Source: Biomphalaria glabrata (Eukaryota; Mollusca; Gastropoda; Planorbidae). From it: a stretch of 64,000 nt of DNA. The notes beneath the pieces were generated by a model. The model saw only the letters and a list, made by a program, of their open reading frames with translations. It was not told the DNA's origin and did not search any database. A program made the translations under genes and the position numbers. Below are positions 48,668-60,700 of the stretch, in pieces. Each line of letters starts with the position of its first letter. Position 1 is the stretch's first letter. Location: NCBI RefSeq assembly GCF_947242115.1, contig NC_074720.1:26975377-27039376 (forward strand). The letters are read 5' to 3'.

Positions 48668-49856
48668 TAAATGTTACTGTTTAGTGCCACCCAATCATGT
48701 TTTATGTGGACATGTCAAAAGAGAAGGTTGTATGTAAAACTATGTTTCAGAGAGTTTCACGATGCCTGAACTTTAATACTGCCAACTAAAAAAATGTACA
48801 TTTGGAAATAACTAATACTAAATCCTAGAACTTATGTTTGAACACCTCCATCTCAAACCTCCCTCCTCTTTGACAGCGGTATAGCTCACTCAGTTCAGCA
48901 ACCAACTTGAAGAGTATACCTAGCTATGGTGTCACACTGGACTGCACATCGCGGCTAGGGCTAGAAAGAGGTCAAAGAATGGACATGTTGGTCTGGCCAG
49001 AGGAACTAATTGGAGCTCATTTTTGTGTGTAGAAATAAATGAGTGATTCAGTAAAAGTTCTAATGAAAAGTGTTATGGTGTGTGTGTGTGCTTCTATGGT
49101 GACGGTGGGAAGAGGTTAACGATTGGTTATGAATGATGCAACATAGGTGGTATTGTCGTCACTAGGGGAGACGGCTTTAGAACGTAAGACTGAAAGGTTG
49201 TGTTATTTTAGTGAGTGAGATTTTGTTAAAGGATACTTAAGTCTACTACATCTATTTCATCACAAGTTGATTTTGTCTATATTATAAATAAAGTTCTATT
49301 TAGTTTTTAGTCATTCAAGTTATTAGAAGTTTTATTAGTTAAGATACATTTCGCCTTCAACGGTTTAGTTGTGTACCAGAAGTTTGGTGCTACAAGCTAA
49401 CAACCAGTAACAACAAAGAGTTAAATGAGTGACTCAGTCAAAGGTCAAAGGGAAGTTTATACTCGAAGTTTATTTGTAAGAAGATCAAAGTAAAAGGAGA
49501 CAAGGTGTCAGGTCGTTGGTCATTGGATCAGTATTTATGGATTATAGTTATCGGTCATTATTCAGTATTCACTGGTCTGTTTAATATCGATAGTTTGTGT
49601 CACTCAAGCTACTTAGAATACTTGTTTGATTTATACAAGTGATTTATATTAGTCGCGGATTTGTGTTAATTGTTGGAGGATTTTGTCATTGCTTTGAGTT
49701 TGATGAGATTAACGAGTTGTTTTAAGTTTCTTCGATGTGTAGCCCATGGATAGTGTGGTCAACACAACTCTTGACGAACATTTCCGACAAGTCTTCAATC
49801 TCTAAACTTGAAAGGCGAATGTAAACGTGTCACTCATTTTCTAATTGTGTACTTAC
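48668..49856. other. Intronic sequence, no gene seen
   Basis: Moderately AT-rich. There is a region of degenerate tRNA-like or repeat-like text near 48885-49020 but no clear promoter boxes. No supported coding region. Confidence 0.4.
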
Positions 49857-49876
49857 AGTCTTGTCCACTGCTCCCC
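49857..49876 (-). CDS. Gene B, candidate 20-bp micro-exon (alternative 64-bp form 49857-49920)
   Basis: Donor gtaagtacac at 49856. Using acceptor catttgtacatccacag the exon is 20 bp (GGGGAGCAGTGGACAAGACT) and links exon 2 (phase 2) to the 45-bp exon with an open frame: PGSSGQDC. A second acceptor, ctactttctacacacag, would give a 64-bp exon reading LDLSSPNCSICTSTGGAVDK, ending in phase 0. Some intervening exon is required, because joining exon 2 directly to 47672 gives a stop. The 20-bp form keeps the frame to the terminal exon without further exons. The 64-bp form needs one more exon of length 3n+1; a 19-bp candidate lies at 44788-44806. Confidence 0.4.
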
Positions 49877-50078
49877 CTGTGGATGTACAAATGGAACAGT
49901 TGGGAGATGATAGATCCAATCTGTGTGTAGAAAGTAGCATGACTTAGAAGATAGTAGAGACTAACTTGAGCAATCTTAACAGATCATGTTTAGGTCCTGA
50001 ACTAATCAAGGACGAACGTATAAGGAGCGACAGGATAACTTTAAAAAAAAAAGGGTTTCGGTCAAAAGGCAACAGAGG

Positions 50079-50240
50079 CAGTGGCGTAGATAGGGTGGGG
50101 CGAGAATTTGAAAATCACTCCTGGCGCCCACTTGAGGGGGCCCCCTAATGAGTGTTCGACATTTTTTTATATTAAATATTACGCCAAAGGCCGGGGCCCC
50201 CAAAGGGGTCAAGCCCCGTGCCCACAAATGATGGCAACTC
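50079..50240. mobile_element. DNA-transposon fragment with CAGTGGCGTAG terminus
   Basis: cagtggcgtagatagggtgg at 50079 begins a GC-rich stretch with cactcctggcgcccacttga and ggccggggcccccaaagggg. This is typical of a widespread transposon class with CAGTGGCGTAG ends. No matching inverted end was found, so it is a fragment. Confidence 0.5.
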
Positions 50241-50532
50241 CACATTTATTATATCTCTTAGTACGGTAGGTATTATTTCTCTTTTTCGATATCAAATCAA
50301 ATAATTAAATACCACTAAAAAATTAACAAATTGTTTTTTTTTTCAATTGATTCATGTTTTTTAAGGTACAATAAATAGTTGTATTAAGTCTTATCTTGAT
50401 CCGAGAATGGGTGCTGGAGAAATAGCGTCTACTGAAATTGTACCAAACAGACTGTCAGGGTGAGTTGATATAAGCTTTATAAAACCAACACTTTGCTTGA
50501 TGCTTGACAAATCATCACAAGTTGTGTGGCTT
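50241..50532. other. AT-rich unique sequence
   Basis: Nothing is recognised apart from a short A/T run. Confidence 0.45.
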
Positions 50533-50637
50533 TTCATTAGTTGTGAGGGTGTTCACTAGTTATGTGACTGTTCACTAGTTATGTGACTGTTCACTAGTTA
50601 TGTGACTGTTCACTAGTTATTTGTTGTTCACTAGTTG
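50533..50637. repeat. 19-bp minisatellite, left part
   Basis: About five copies of tgttcactagttatgtgac. The same repeat resumes at 52175, on the other side of the LINE. Confidence 0.92.
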
Positions 50638-50642
50638 TGCAC

Positions 50643-52172
50643 ACATTCTACTAAATCGGCTCATGCAACACCTAGAACATGGTCTACTCCCAGAAAGCCA
50701 GTGCGGCTTCAGAAAAGAGCGTGGAACCATAGACATGATCTTTGCGGCAAGGCAGCTTCAGGAAAAATGCCAAAGAACAAAATGCTGAACTCTTCTCAAT
50801 AGATGTCGACTTAACAAATGCATTGGACACTGTTAGTAGAGAAGGACTCTGGAAGATTATGTCAAAGTATGGATATCCACAAAAATTCATAACCATGGTG
50901 AGACTATTTCATGATGGCATAAAGGCTCGTGTCCAAGAAAGTGGAGAACCTTCAGAGCCCTTTGAAGTATCAAATGGGGTAAAACAAGGCTGTGTCCTAG
51001 CACCTACACTGTTCAGTATCATGTTCTCCGCTATGCTGACAGATGCATTCACAAATAGAGAAAACAACGGGATAAATATAACATACAGATTTGATGGTGG
51101 CCTATTCAACCCGAGGCGGGTCAAAGCAAAATCAAAAATAAAATCAACAGTAATCAGGGACTTGCTATTTGCTGACGATTGTGCCCTAAATGCCCACTCT
51201 GAAAATGATCTGCAGAGCATCGCAAGTGACTTCTCAACAGCATGCTCAGACTTTGGCCTTATCATTAACACAAAAGAGACTAAAGTCTTATATTTGCCCG
51301 CACCGGGGAAAGCCTACTAGGATCCAAGCATCAAGATAAATGGACATGATATAAAGGCAGTGGACAGATTCACATATCTTGGCAGCACACTCTCCAGAAA
51401 CGGAAAGATCGATAATGAAATCGACCTGCGTATCGCCAAGGCCATTGCATCCTATGGCAGACTGTCTAAAAATGTCTGGAACAGACGAGGTATCACCTCA
51501 AATACAAAGCTAGGGATCTATCGAGCTGTCATCCTCCCAACATTGCTCAATGCCTCAGAAACGTGGACAGTGTACAGAAATCATGCAAAGAAACTGAACC
51601 ACTACCACATGACATGTCTAAGAAAAATACTGAATGTCAAATGGCAAAACAAAATATCAGATACTGAAGTCCTTCGAAGAGCGGGTCTGCAAAGCATCCA
51701 CACAATCCTGGTGCAGTCCCAGCTGCGATGGGTAGGACACGTCTGCAGAATGGAAGACCGCCGCATCCCTAAACGACTCTTGTATGGCCAACTAAGCGAA
51801 GGAAAGCGCTCGCAAGGCGGTAAAGAAAATGCTTCAAGGAACCCTAAAAGCTTCTCTGAAGGCGTGCAGCATAGACTCAGCCACCTGGGAGACAGAGGCA
51901 CATGACAGAGAATCATGGCGTCGCGCTGTAAAAACTGGCGCACATGTTGCTGAGGAAAAGAGAACAACGCTGGCAGAAGAAAAACGCCAGAGAAGAAAAG
52001 CAAGGCCAATGACACTAGCTCCAGCTGGAATAAACTTGCCCAGTGTGCGGCCGAACATTCCGGGCTCACATAGGTCTCACCAGCCATATGAAGAGGCACA
52101 AAACCCCAGTGCAAAGCTCTCAGCCCTCTGGATGACAAAGTGGTCTTCATCGAACCACGATGGACGAACTAT
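50643..52172 (+). mobile_element. LINE 3' half: RT, post-RT region and C2H2 finger
   Basis: The plus strand encodes LLNRLMQHLEHGLLPESQCG, FRKERGTIDMIFAARQLQEK, then (after a 1-base shift near 50770) a reverse transcriptase with GVKQGCVLAPTLFSIMFSAM and the catalytic LLFADDCAL (about 51160-51185). A stop near 51318 separates this from YLGSTLSRNGKIDNEIDLRI and LRWVGHVCRMEDRRIPKRLL. The C-terminus (about 52034-52096) is CPVCGRTFRAHIGLTSHMKR, a full C2H2 zinc finger. The 3' end is ccacgatggacgaactat. Three or four frame breaks in all; 5'-truncated. tagttgtg flanks both sides (about 50631 and 52173), a possible short target duplication. Confidence 0.9.
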
Positions 52173-52174
52173 AG

Positions 52175-52265
52175 TTGTGTGGGTGTTCACTAATTGTGTG
52201 ACTGTTCACTAGTTATTTGGTTGTTCACTAGTTGTTTGGATATTCACTAATTGTATGGCTGTTCT
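52175..52265. repeat. 19-bp minisatellite, right part
   Basis: Four to five diverged copies of tgttcactagttatttgg-type units, the continuation of the array at 50533-50637 interrupted by the LINE. Confidence 0.85.
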
Positions 52266-54102
52266 TAATGTTAATCGACTTACATTCACTGCTGGACTTT
52301 AGAATTCTGCCATGCCCCCAGCGTTCAGCCATCACCTTCCATTTCTAATCTGTCTGAGAAGACATATCTCTCACATGTCTCAGTACTAGCTGTGTCTTGA
52401 ACACATCACGGAGATCCACAGCGTCATATCTGCAGTAGATAGATTCTTACAGACACCTATTCGATGCACTCAGCGTGTAACAAAACCAACCTACCAACCA
52501 GCCAACCTACCTAATTACCTTACCACCTACCTACCTACTATGAATCATCAACTAGAAACCATGTCATAGAAATAATGGTCGGGATGATGTCACCCAGTCC
52601 CCCTCTTCCCATGATGTGTTGAAGACATCTAAGTCTCTCCGACCACTTCTTTCAAAGGCGGCGCCTCTGCTCCATAATGGGCATACGCTGGCAAGACTAT
52701 CTTAGAAAATTAAAAATTATTATGTTCTGCTTGTGACAGGTTTGGGAAAGTGACGTGTGTTTGGCGCGTTTAATGTCTAGGGGATGATTATTTTTGACAT
52801 GATTACACACCAACCCGTCAGCATATAAATCGGGAGCAGGCACGCAACGAGACAAGCAATGAAAGAAAGATACAAAGTTAAAAATGAGGAATATTTATTT
52901 ACATAAATATTTACATAAAAGAATAAAAAGGGGGAGGGTTTGTATCTATCTCTAATTGATACTAATTTTGATCATCACTCTTGCACTTAATAAGAGAGAA
53001 TGTCACTTTGTCTTCTGAACTTAGCTGCTTGTCCTGTTGATGTCGCAGCTGGCTGTGATCCTGGCTTGGGGTTCTGCAGCTGGAGGTGGCGCTCCAGCGG
53101 GTAGAGGGACGCTGGTGATACAGTTCTTGTGGAGTCTCAATCTGTTCGGATATCTGTAGTGGGCACAGTAGGGCGGGTGGCCGGCTACCGTGGGCACAAG
53201 GCTACTGCGGGCAGAGCTGATCTGCGGTGGGCAGCGTAGTTGACAGGATAAGTCCAGTGAGTTGCAGAGGGTTTGGCGTAGCTATGACGTCTCGCTCAGA
53301 TCTGGGTCTATAGGGACGTCGCACCTAATAAGTTGACAGGTGGGCTGTTGAATAGGCGGGCAAATAGATCCGATAGCGCCAAGTAGTAGAGTTGAGTATA
53401 TCCACGTAGGCAGAAGATGATACTCAACAGCAAGTGGCAAGTGATCCGATGAATAGGCAGATAATGCCAAATGAATAGGCAGGTAAATAGGCAGACACCT
53501 GAGGGAGGCTGCGGATAAATAAAGACAAGTTAGGACATGTCTCTCATGCATCTTATCGATGCCCTCGACTGAGGTGCATTCGTCAGATTGGTAAAATTGC
53601 TTTAGAGCACAATGGGGAGATGATGACAAATGGGATATGGAAAAACAGATGGCAGATAGTAGCAATATAAAAACGTACACAAAAGTGGAAATAATAATAT
53701 AAAAATGTACACAAAAGGGGAAATAATAATATAAAAATGTATAACACAAGTTGGATTAAAAAAAAGGGTGGGGGGAATGGGCGATGGTCAGCGACCATGA
53801 CGGTTTGTTTACATACGACCGTCGGCCGAGAACAATGGAGCGCGCTTGAATGGAGAGGGTGTCCGTTCAAGAGGCGCAACTCTCGATAAAGTAAAATGAC
53901 TACAGGGGAGATAATTCATATCCCTTTTCTAGACGCAGTATTAGTGCGCTAGTAAAATTATCAAGGCGGTCAGCCGAGATAAAGGAAATAAAATAAGATG
54001 TACAAATATATACATGGTTGCATCAACGATCAATTGAGCAACGTAGCCTTAATAGATTAATGCAATACTTAAATACATACATAGGACATGTTTGTGTTTT
54101 CT
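52266..54102. other. Unassigned region, repeat-like, no supported gene
   Basis: A TATA-like box (catataaatcgggag, about 52822) precedes a patch that is fairly GC-rich (52990-53280). There the minus strand is open in two frames, one reading SLYPLERHLQLQNPKPGSQP before a stop at about 52991. Near 53690-53745 a 33-bp motif (aataatataaaaatgtacac) is repeated two to three times. Overall it looks like an old dispersed element, but no end repeats or diagnostic domain could be confirmed, so I leave it unnamed. Confidence 0.3.
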
Positions 54103-55063
54103 ACTTACGGCAGTGAGAAATACAATGCACTAATTAAATATAAATGAAATAATAAAATACACATGATAATATCCAGTGAAAAATATGCACAAAGTAATTA
54201 AGTGGAACTTGTGATTAAGTTCGGTTTACCACCAGGTATTCCTCTAGGAGTAAGAATAAATGATATAGTCCAGACTCGATTGACAGCGATAGAGAAATAA
54301 GAGGGTCTGGCTTGATTTAATCTATCTTATATATAGGCCTGGAAAATGTGGGCGGAAACAGGAAATGTCCTAGGCTTAAGATTTATCTTACACGTGGGTG
54401 AAGTCCGACAAGAGTCGCACCTTGGAGCGTCACGAGGCGTGTTGACCCTAGTAATCTTTTTGATCAAAGAGAGATGTGGGAGGGGGGGGGGAGAAAGATT
54501 GACTTGCATTCCACCCAAGGTGGGGTCAACTGCGACCGTCAGACATCAAAGAGACTGTGTGTTTATCTTTACCCCGGTCAAGGGAGAGAAGTGAAAGCCT
54601 TGGTCTAGTTGTCCCAAGGTGGTGGACTCAGTCTAGCCTGGAAAGGGAAAGATGGGGCGGGTGAAGAAATTGGGGATAGGACGGGGAAATAAATAAAATA
54701 AATAAATAATAAATAATAATAATTAATGCTGTGATAAATTTGAGTGACTCTGACAGCAAGCTTTTGACTTGTCACACTGCTGAAGGCCGATGTGGACAGT
54801 ATGGAAGCATTGGACATCTCGGCTGTCTGGACACACATGGGGGGGGGGGGTGACCGCAAGGCAAAATCAGGAGATAGTACCAGAAGTTTTCCAGTCCGAT
54901 CAAATCCAATCGATATTCTAATCGTCTGACTCCAGACACAGGTCACATACTTATGTCAAAGATTAGTAAAAGTATTACTTATTAAAGTAAAAGGTCACTT
55001 CATGAAGTACATAGTCACATTTTGAATTCAAAGGTCATTCACTGAAGAAAAAAGGTCACTTAC
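54103..55063. other. Intronic sequence of gene B
   Basis: Contains G-runs (54482-54491, 54840-54851) and an (aataaataa)-rich stretch near 54686-54725. ORFs on both strands at 54327-54946 have no recognisable features. Confidence 0.4.
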
Positions 55064-55386
55064 GGAAGTAACATGTCATCTTGATCTTTAGAATCAGAAC
55101 GTTGCGCCTCGTTCTCGACACCTGGAATGTGACTTTGAGAATCCGGTAGAACAAATTTAGCGACTTCTCCATGAGACACGCGCTGGTCTGGCAGCTCCAG
55201 TTCTAACTCTTTCGCGACTTCATTGCTGTCCGCCTCCACGATGTCGTTGTGGTGCAGCTGAGCGTGTTGGACATTGCCCTCATCAGCATGCTCAAAACTT
55301 CCTATGGCACCGATATTCCCCTTGGTCTTGGATGGACTGGTAAAGGAAGGTTGGTTGATCACAATGTCTGGCATTAGCAGCTCTTC
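55064..55386 (-). CDS. Gene B, exon 2
   Basis: A 323-bp minus-strand exon with acceptor caatgtctctgcag and consensus donor gtaagt. It enters in phase 0 from the ATG exon and leaves in phase 2. Reads EELLMPDIVINQPSFTSPSK, TKGNIGAIGSFEHADEGNVQ, HAQLHHNDIVEADSNEVAKE, LELELPDQRVSHGEVAKFVL, PDSQSHIPGVENEAQRSDSK, DQDDMLL. Acidic and low in aromatics, probably disordered; no domain, signal peptide or membrane helix. Splice signals, phase agreement with the next exons and absence of repeats favour a real host exon. Confidence 0.65.
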
Positions 55387-55572
55387 CTGCAGAGACATTG
55401 CAAGCAGGAGTCATATTAAAAGAGTTCTTCAAGAGTTCACTTACAATACCCCAATGGATCGTGTCCACATAATTGGTAAGGATTTAATGACATCACAGAA
55501 GTATAAAATGAATTGATATAAAAGGATACACTAGTCGTATAGGACAATAGTATTTACTCTGTACCATTCGAA

Positions 55573-55614
<42 letters not shown>

Positions 55615-55989
55615 AACTCTCTAGGTTAGGCACTCAACGAATAGGCATGCAACTCAACACAGTGTAACAGGAGATAAATACAAGTGTTTATTCACTAGGA
55701 CAAACACATAGCATCCTTCATCTTCCTCAGAGTCTTTCTACTAATTTACCAGTCCTTTAGACAGCAACCCGAATGTGGACCAACGACAGCCTTCCCCGCT
55801 TCGCTCCAGGTCCCTTCTACAACCTTCAGGCAGCACCAAAAGCTGGCTTCTTAGTTTCCAAACATTCAGAGTCTTCACAATCCCTGATGCAATGTTATTC
55901 TCTCCGTTCTAGTCTCTTCCTGTTTTCGTTCACTAGTGCGCTAGTGCGCACCTCAAGCACTGGTGCAAGGCAGGGTTACAACAATATAT
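55387..55989. repeat. (AT)n microsatellite and unique flanks in gene B intron 1
   Basis: (at)n at about 55577-55607. The plus-strand frame at 55773-55997 shows nothing recognisable; the sequence from about 55608 to 55985 is probably a dispersed repeat. Confidence 0.45.
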
Positions 55990-56640
55990 ATGCATAGCTC
56001 CTCGGAGTCCTCCTTCAGGATCGAACATTTCTCATATCTTATGAACTCGAAGGTGACTGTAAAGTCTAATCCTTGCTTTAAAAAGCCTGCCGCATAAGTG
56101 GCAAGGGTAGAATTGGTCAGTTTCAGTTAGGCCTGCTTCTTCTCTCAGCTTTTCGTTGCTTTGGCGCTCTTTCACGCTGGCCACTCTCCTTGCTTCATAT
56201 CTCATGACTCTGTGACTCACAGTTTAACGCCTTGAGGAGCGATCGAGAGCGCTTCCCAGACGTGAATGGCAATATCAGACTCCTTGAAGGAGCTCTTAAT
56301 GGTGTCATTATAGCGCTTGTATTGACCTCCCTGACAGCGCTTTCCTGAAAACAGCTCCCTCTGCAGAAGTCGTTTGGGAAGGCGAGTGTCTGGCATGCAG
56401 ACTACATGCCCCGCTCATCGAAATAGGGACCTTTTTACTGTGGCATTGATACTGTTCATGTCAGATTTCAGTATCTGGCATGTGGTCAGACCAATGCATC
56501 TTATGAATTTTCCTTAGACAGCGTAGGTGGAAGGAGCTTAGCTTTTTGATGTGGCGCGAATATAAGGACTCTGATGCATGAGTGACGGGAGCAGTACCGC
56601 ACGTTCAAACCCTATACAATAATAGAACGTAGAGGCACGC
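55990..56640 (-). mobile_element. LINE 3' fragment with C-terminal C2H2 finger
   Basis: The minus strand reads YSRHIKKLSSFHLRCLRKIH, then AGHVVCMPDTRLPKRLLQRE, LFSGKRCQGGQYKRYNDTIK and SSFKESDIAIHVWEALS. Near the end is CHLCGRLFKARIRLYSHLRV, followed by H, a complete C2H2 finger. It belongs to the same broad group as the copy at 50643-52172 but a different family. Several stops and frame changes; 5'-truncated near 56640. Lies in intron 1 of gene B in the same orientation. Confidence 0.82.
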
Positions 56641-56868
56641 TAGAACATCCGCTACAAAAAAAAGGGCCTTACGAAAATTAAATGAATACTAAGTGTAATG
56701 GAATCATTTCAAAATGAAATACACTTTCAAATAAAAATTAAACTAGAAACTATCAGAGAAAAAAAGTCTCCACATGCTACACTTTATGAAAGCAACTGTA
56801 AACCCTAGAAAATGATCTCTCATGTGTGAGACACAATCATTAGTGAATAAGAACATGTGTGGCATCAG

Positions 56869-57468
56869 GATGACTTCAACTACGGATGTTACTCTCTAGA
56901 TAGTCACGGATGACTTCAACTACGGATGTTATTCTCTAGATAGTCACTGATGACTTCAACTACGGATGTTACTCTCTAGATAGTCACTGATGACTTCAAC
57001 TACGGATGTTACTCTCTGGATAGTCACGGATGACTTCAACTACGGATGTTACTCTCTAGATAGTCACGGATGACTTCAACTACGGATGTTACTCTCTAGA
57101 TAGTCACGGATGACTTCAACTACGGATGTTACTCTCTGGATAGTCACGGATGACTTCAACTACGGATGTTACTCTCTGGATAGTCACGGATGACTTCAAC
57201 TACGGATGTTACTCTCTGGATAGTCACGGATGACTTCAACTACGGATGTTACTCTCTGGATAGTCACGGATGACTTCAACTGCGGATGTTACTCTCTAGA
57301 TAGTCACGGATGACTTCAACTACGGATGTTACTCTCTAGATAGTCACGGATGACTTCAACTACGGATGTTACTCTCTAGACAGTCACGGATGACTTCAAC
57401 TACGGATGTTACTCTCTAGATAGTCACGGATGACTTCAACTACGGATGTTACTCTCTAGATAGTCACT
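56869..57468. repeat. 40-bp minisatellite, 15 copies
   Basis: gatgacttcaactacggatg then ttactctctagatagtcacg, with tctggat and cactg variants; ends at tagtcactg. Lies in intron 1 of gene B, about 180 bp from exon 1. Confidence 0.96.
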
Positions 57469-57643
57469 GTCTTGTCTTTGGAACGTTTGAAAGAAACTTG
57501 GTGGATTTTTTTTTCTTCGGAAATTTAATAAATTCAATATTTTTGTTCAATTTATCTGTCGAATAACTCAAATGTTAAAATTTCTCATTTGTGATTCTGG
57601 TCAAAACAAAGTTCATGGTGTTGGTGGAGTCTTTGTTACTTAC

Positions 57644-57703
57644 TTTGATTTCAGAATAATGCGCTTGGAGTACTGATGAACTGGAGGACTTTTCTTTCCC
57701 CAT
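57644..57703 (-). CDS. Gene B, first coding exon
   Basis: ATG at 57703 in a good context (gtgtcaccATGGGG). Twenty codons, MGKEKSSSSSVLQAHYSEIK, then donor gtaagt in phase 0, which matches the phase-0 start of exon 2 at 55386. The N-terminus is Ser-rich and polar, so there is no signal peptide. With the exons at 55064, 49857, 47628 and 36054 it gives 684 bp of coding sequence (227 codons plus stop). Upstream sequence shows no obvious TATA box. Confidence 0.58.
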
Positions 57704-60700
57704 GGTGACACAGCGGCGATGGCCAGTGACCAAAGGTCTTTGTCAAAAAAATAGAGAAATCTATTTGTTTACGTATTTTAGAGCTCGTCATATTATTTAA
57801 AAAAAAAAAAGATTAAATAAAAACAAACTAGAGGGGAAGATACAGTGAATGCCGAGCAAACCTTGAAGACATTAAGATCGATTTAAATAAAATCTTTTAA
57901 TAGCAACTGATGGAGCCAGAAGTATGACTGAAAAAATAAAAGGGTAACAACGATTCCTGGAAGTGTGACTGGAAGCAAAAATAAACCGCAAAATTCTTAC
58001 GTTTCACTACATAATACACAGAGAAACGCTTTGTCTCCAAACATTTCCGGCCGAAAATGTTGAGGTCGTGAATTTGGTAATAAGACTGTGGACAGTATCT
58101 TGTTAAAAGCACTTTACCAGCGTCAGTTTCAAGAATTCTTTAACGAAATGGAGACTACTTGGTATTCATCTTACTACTACTCTCTTACTGCCCAATCAAG
58201 TGCGATGACTTTCTAAAGATAAGATGTTGAAACGTTTTAGAGAGCAAGGGGCCATATACAGGAGGTTAACATTATAGTGGATATAAAAACTAAATTTAAA
58301 TGAGTTGAAGCTACAACATCCAGTAAAGGGAAATCCAGCATATGTTTTGGTAGAAGAATTGGTTTGTTTTGAAGAGAAAAAAAATATTTTTGCAGAAGTT
58401 ATTCAGAATGGTAAATTACTTCCCCTTCACGCTCTAGAGTAATATCGCAATAAAACCAGTGCAACTGTTAACATAAACTACTTCAGCACAGTTAGAAGAC
58501 AATTAAAGATCAATTGACTGAAGGTTTGAGCAATTCAAAACAATTCTAACTATTCTAACCATTCTAACTAGCACTTATAGTAAATCCTCTCAACACAACT
58601 AGTAACGAAATCCACATTTATCCATTTGAGATTGATACTGAATCTCTAGAAATGCAACTGAAATGCAACTGATTGATTTAAAAAGTAAAGCTTTGTGAGG
58701 TTTACAGAGAGGAAAATCAAGCTGGAAGAGGTCCAGAAATGTATGATTTCATTTCGGTGTGTGTGTGTGGGGGGGGGGACCCCCATGGCTACGCCTATGA
58801 GTGCAGGGTCAAGTTTGACATCCAGTACGCGCCTGATTACGAAAGATCTAGATTCTGTTATACATCTAGTCCTGTTTTACATTTCTTATCTAGTCATCTT
58901 TATGTAGACGATGTACACCTAGATGTAGATAGATCTATAAAGTCTAGATCTAAATTTAATTTAAGCTAGAAATTCTAAATCTAGATCTATATTCATAAAT
59001 TCATAATAATAGTGTTAATACAATTAAAATTGTTCTAGACATCTAGATGTTAAATTCTAGATCTATTGCTTTTTTATTTCTACAAGTAGAGCAAAATAAT
59101 CAGTTTCAGTTGAAGTAATGTTGTCTAGATCTAGATCTAAGTGAGGATCACTTGTGGGTGTTACACATAAATTCTAATCAGACTAACTATAATTTACTTG
59201 GACCTAACCTTGTGAGGCTGAAATGTTGTTACTGATTTCTTTTTTCTGATTTAATTTTGTTCTTGCTTTTATTGAGGCCCCAATCTGATGACGTCATTTA
59301 AATTGGCTTTTTGGTGAGTATTCTTATGTCTCTTTTAGTCACATTGACCGAGTAGGCTGTGAGTTTTTTTATCATGCTCTGTCTACAATATAAAATGTAG
59401 AAATAGGTGGTTTCAGTGTTGGGACAAGTCCCAAAAAGCCCGCCGACCCTGGGAGCGCATGAGGCGCCCTGACCGCTCTTTCCCGTGGTGAAGGCTGTTC
59501 AGGCATGAGCACGCTTCTATAGCACAGTGCAGGACAGACCACTGTCCTGTTGGCTCATATTTCTCACATCTATGACCTAACTTTGACTCAAGATGCCCCT
59601 CCGTCTCGACAGGTCTGGGAAACCAAAAATTCTCGACCTGTATGGTGACATGTATGCACTGCGTATAACAGCAAGGTTTCTGTCCAGGACTTTTGCAAGA
59701 GAGGAAGTAAGCTTGTCAAGCTCTCACTCAAAAGGAGTTTGATGATGGAGATGACTTGCATCGTATGAATTCTGTCACGACACCAACTATCCACTTTTCT
59801 CTCTTGTCTTTGAAGTCACACTTTCTCATTTTAAACCATTCGAGCTGTTCAAACCATTCCAGTTGTTCTCTCTTGTACTGTAAAGCTTCTTTGAAATGTT
59901 AGTAAGTAAACATAAAACCCGAGATAGGAGTTTTACAAAACTTAGACAAGTATCAATGTACGGTATTTAACAAAATGAAAAAAAAAGAATTGCTTTGAAT
60001 ACAACATGAACATTTTATTCAAGAAGAGATACAGACTATTTGCTGGTCCAGTGATTTTAAAATAAATGCAATTAAGAGCTGAAGAAATGGTTAACAAATT
60101 GATTGTTAACAATTGAACTCTTAAACTCCATAATGTAAAGGTTACATAAAGCTCAGCAGACTGATTACTAAGTTCTTGGTTATTTCTTTGATAGAGTCTA
60201 CTATTAAACCAAAGATTAAATCAGTAACCCAAAGAAATTGACGTTCTTGCCTACCATGATTATTTAGGTTACACTTTTTTTCTTTTTTTTTTTTTGGGGG
60301 GGGGGGAGGGAGGGTGTTAGACCGAGACCAATCGTTACATAAGGCCTCAACTCTGACAAGCGACGTCGCAACCCGTGGGCAGTAGCTCGTTTGCCAAATG
60401 GTACAGACTTGTGACGTGGCAATGAGCTTTTGGTCATTACTGCTTCAAGTTGCTACGTTGCAGGTCAAGGTTCATGGCGATTTGTCTTGCATTTATAGAG
60501 AAATAGAAATAGATGTATAATGTATACAGTGAACAGTTCCCTGTGTTTTTAAAGCATTTCATTGTCTAACGTGGTAGACTTCATGGTCAAAAAGCATGTA
60601 TGTGTGGGTGTGTGAAGGGGATGTATGTGTGGGTGTGTGAAGGGGATATATGTGTGAGTGTGTGAAGGGGTTTTATTTTGTTTATCGTCTTGGGCGCAAT

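Noticed and set aside
52700-53280. Terminal-repeat-like region with TATA-like box
   Set aside because: No matching second copy, primer site or diagnostic domain could be found in the window, so it is left unassigned.
54109-54129. Possible 21-bp exon of gene B with donor gtaagt
   Set aside because: It keeps phase and frame, but the acceptor is weak and it is too short to support without transcripts.
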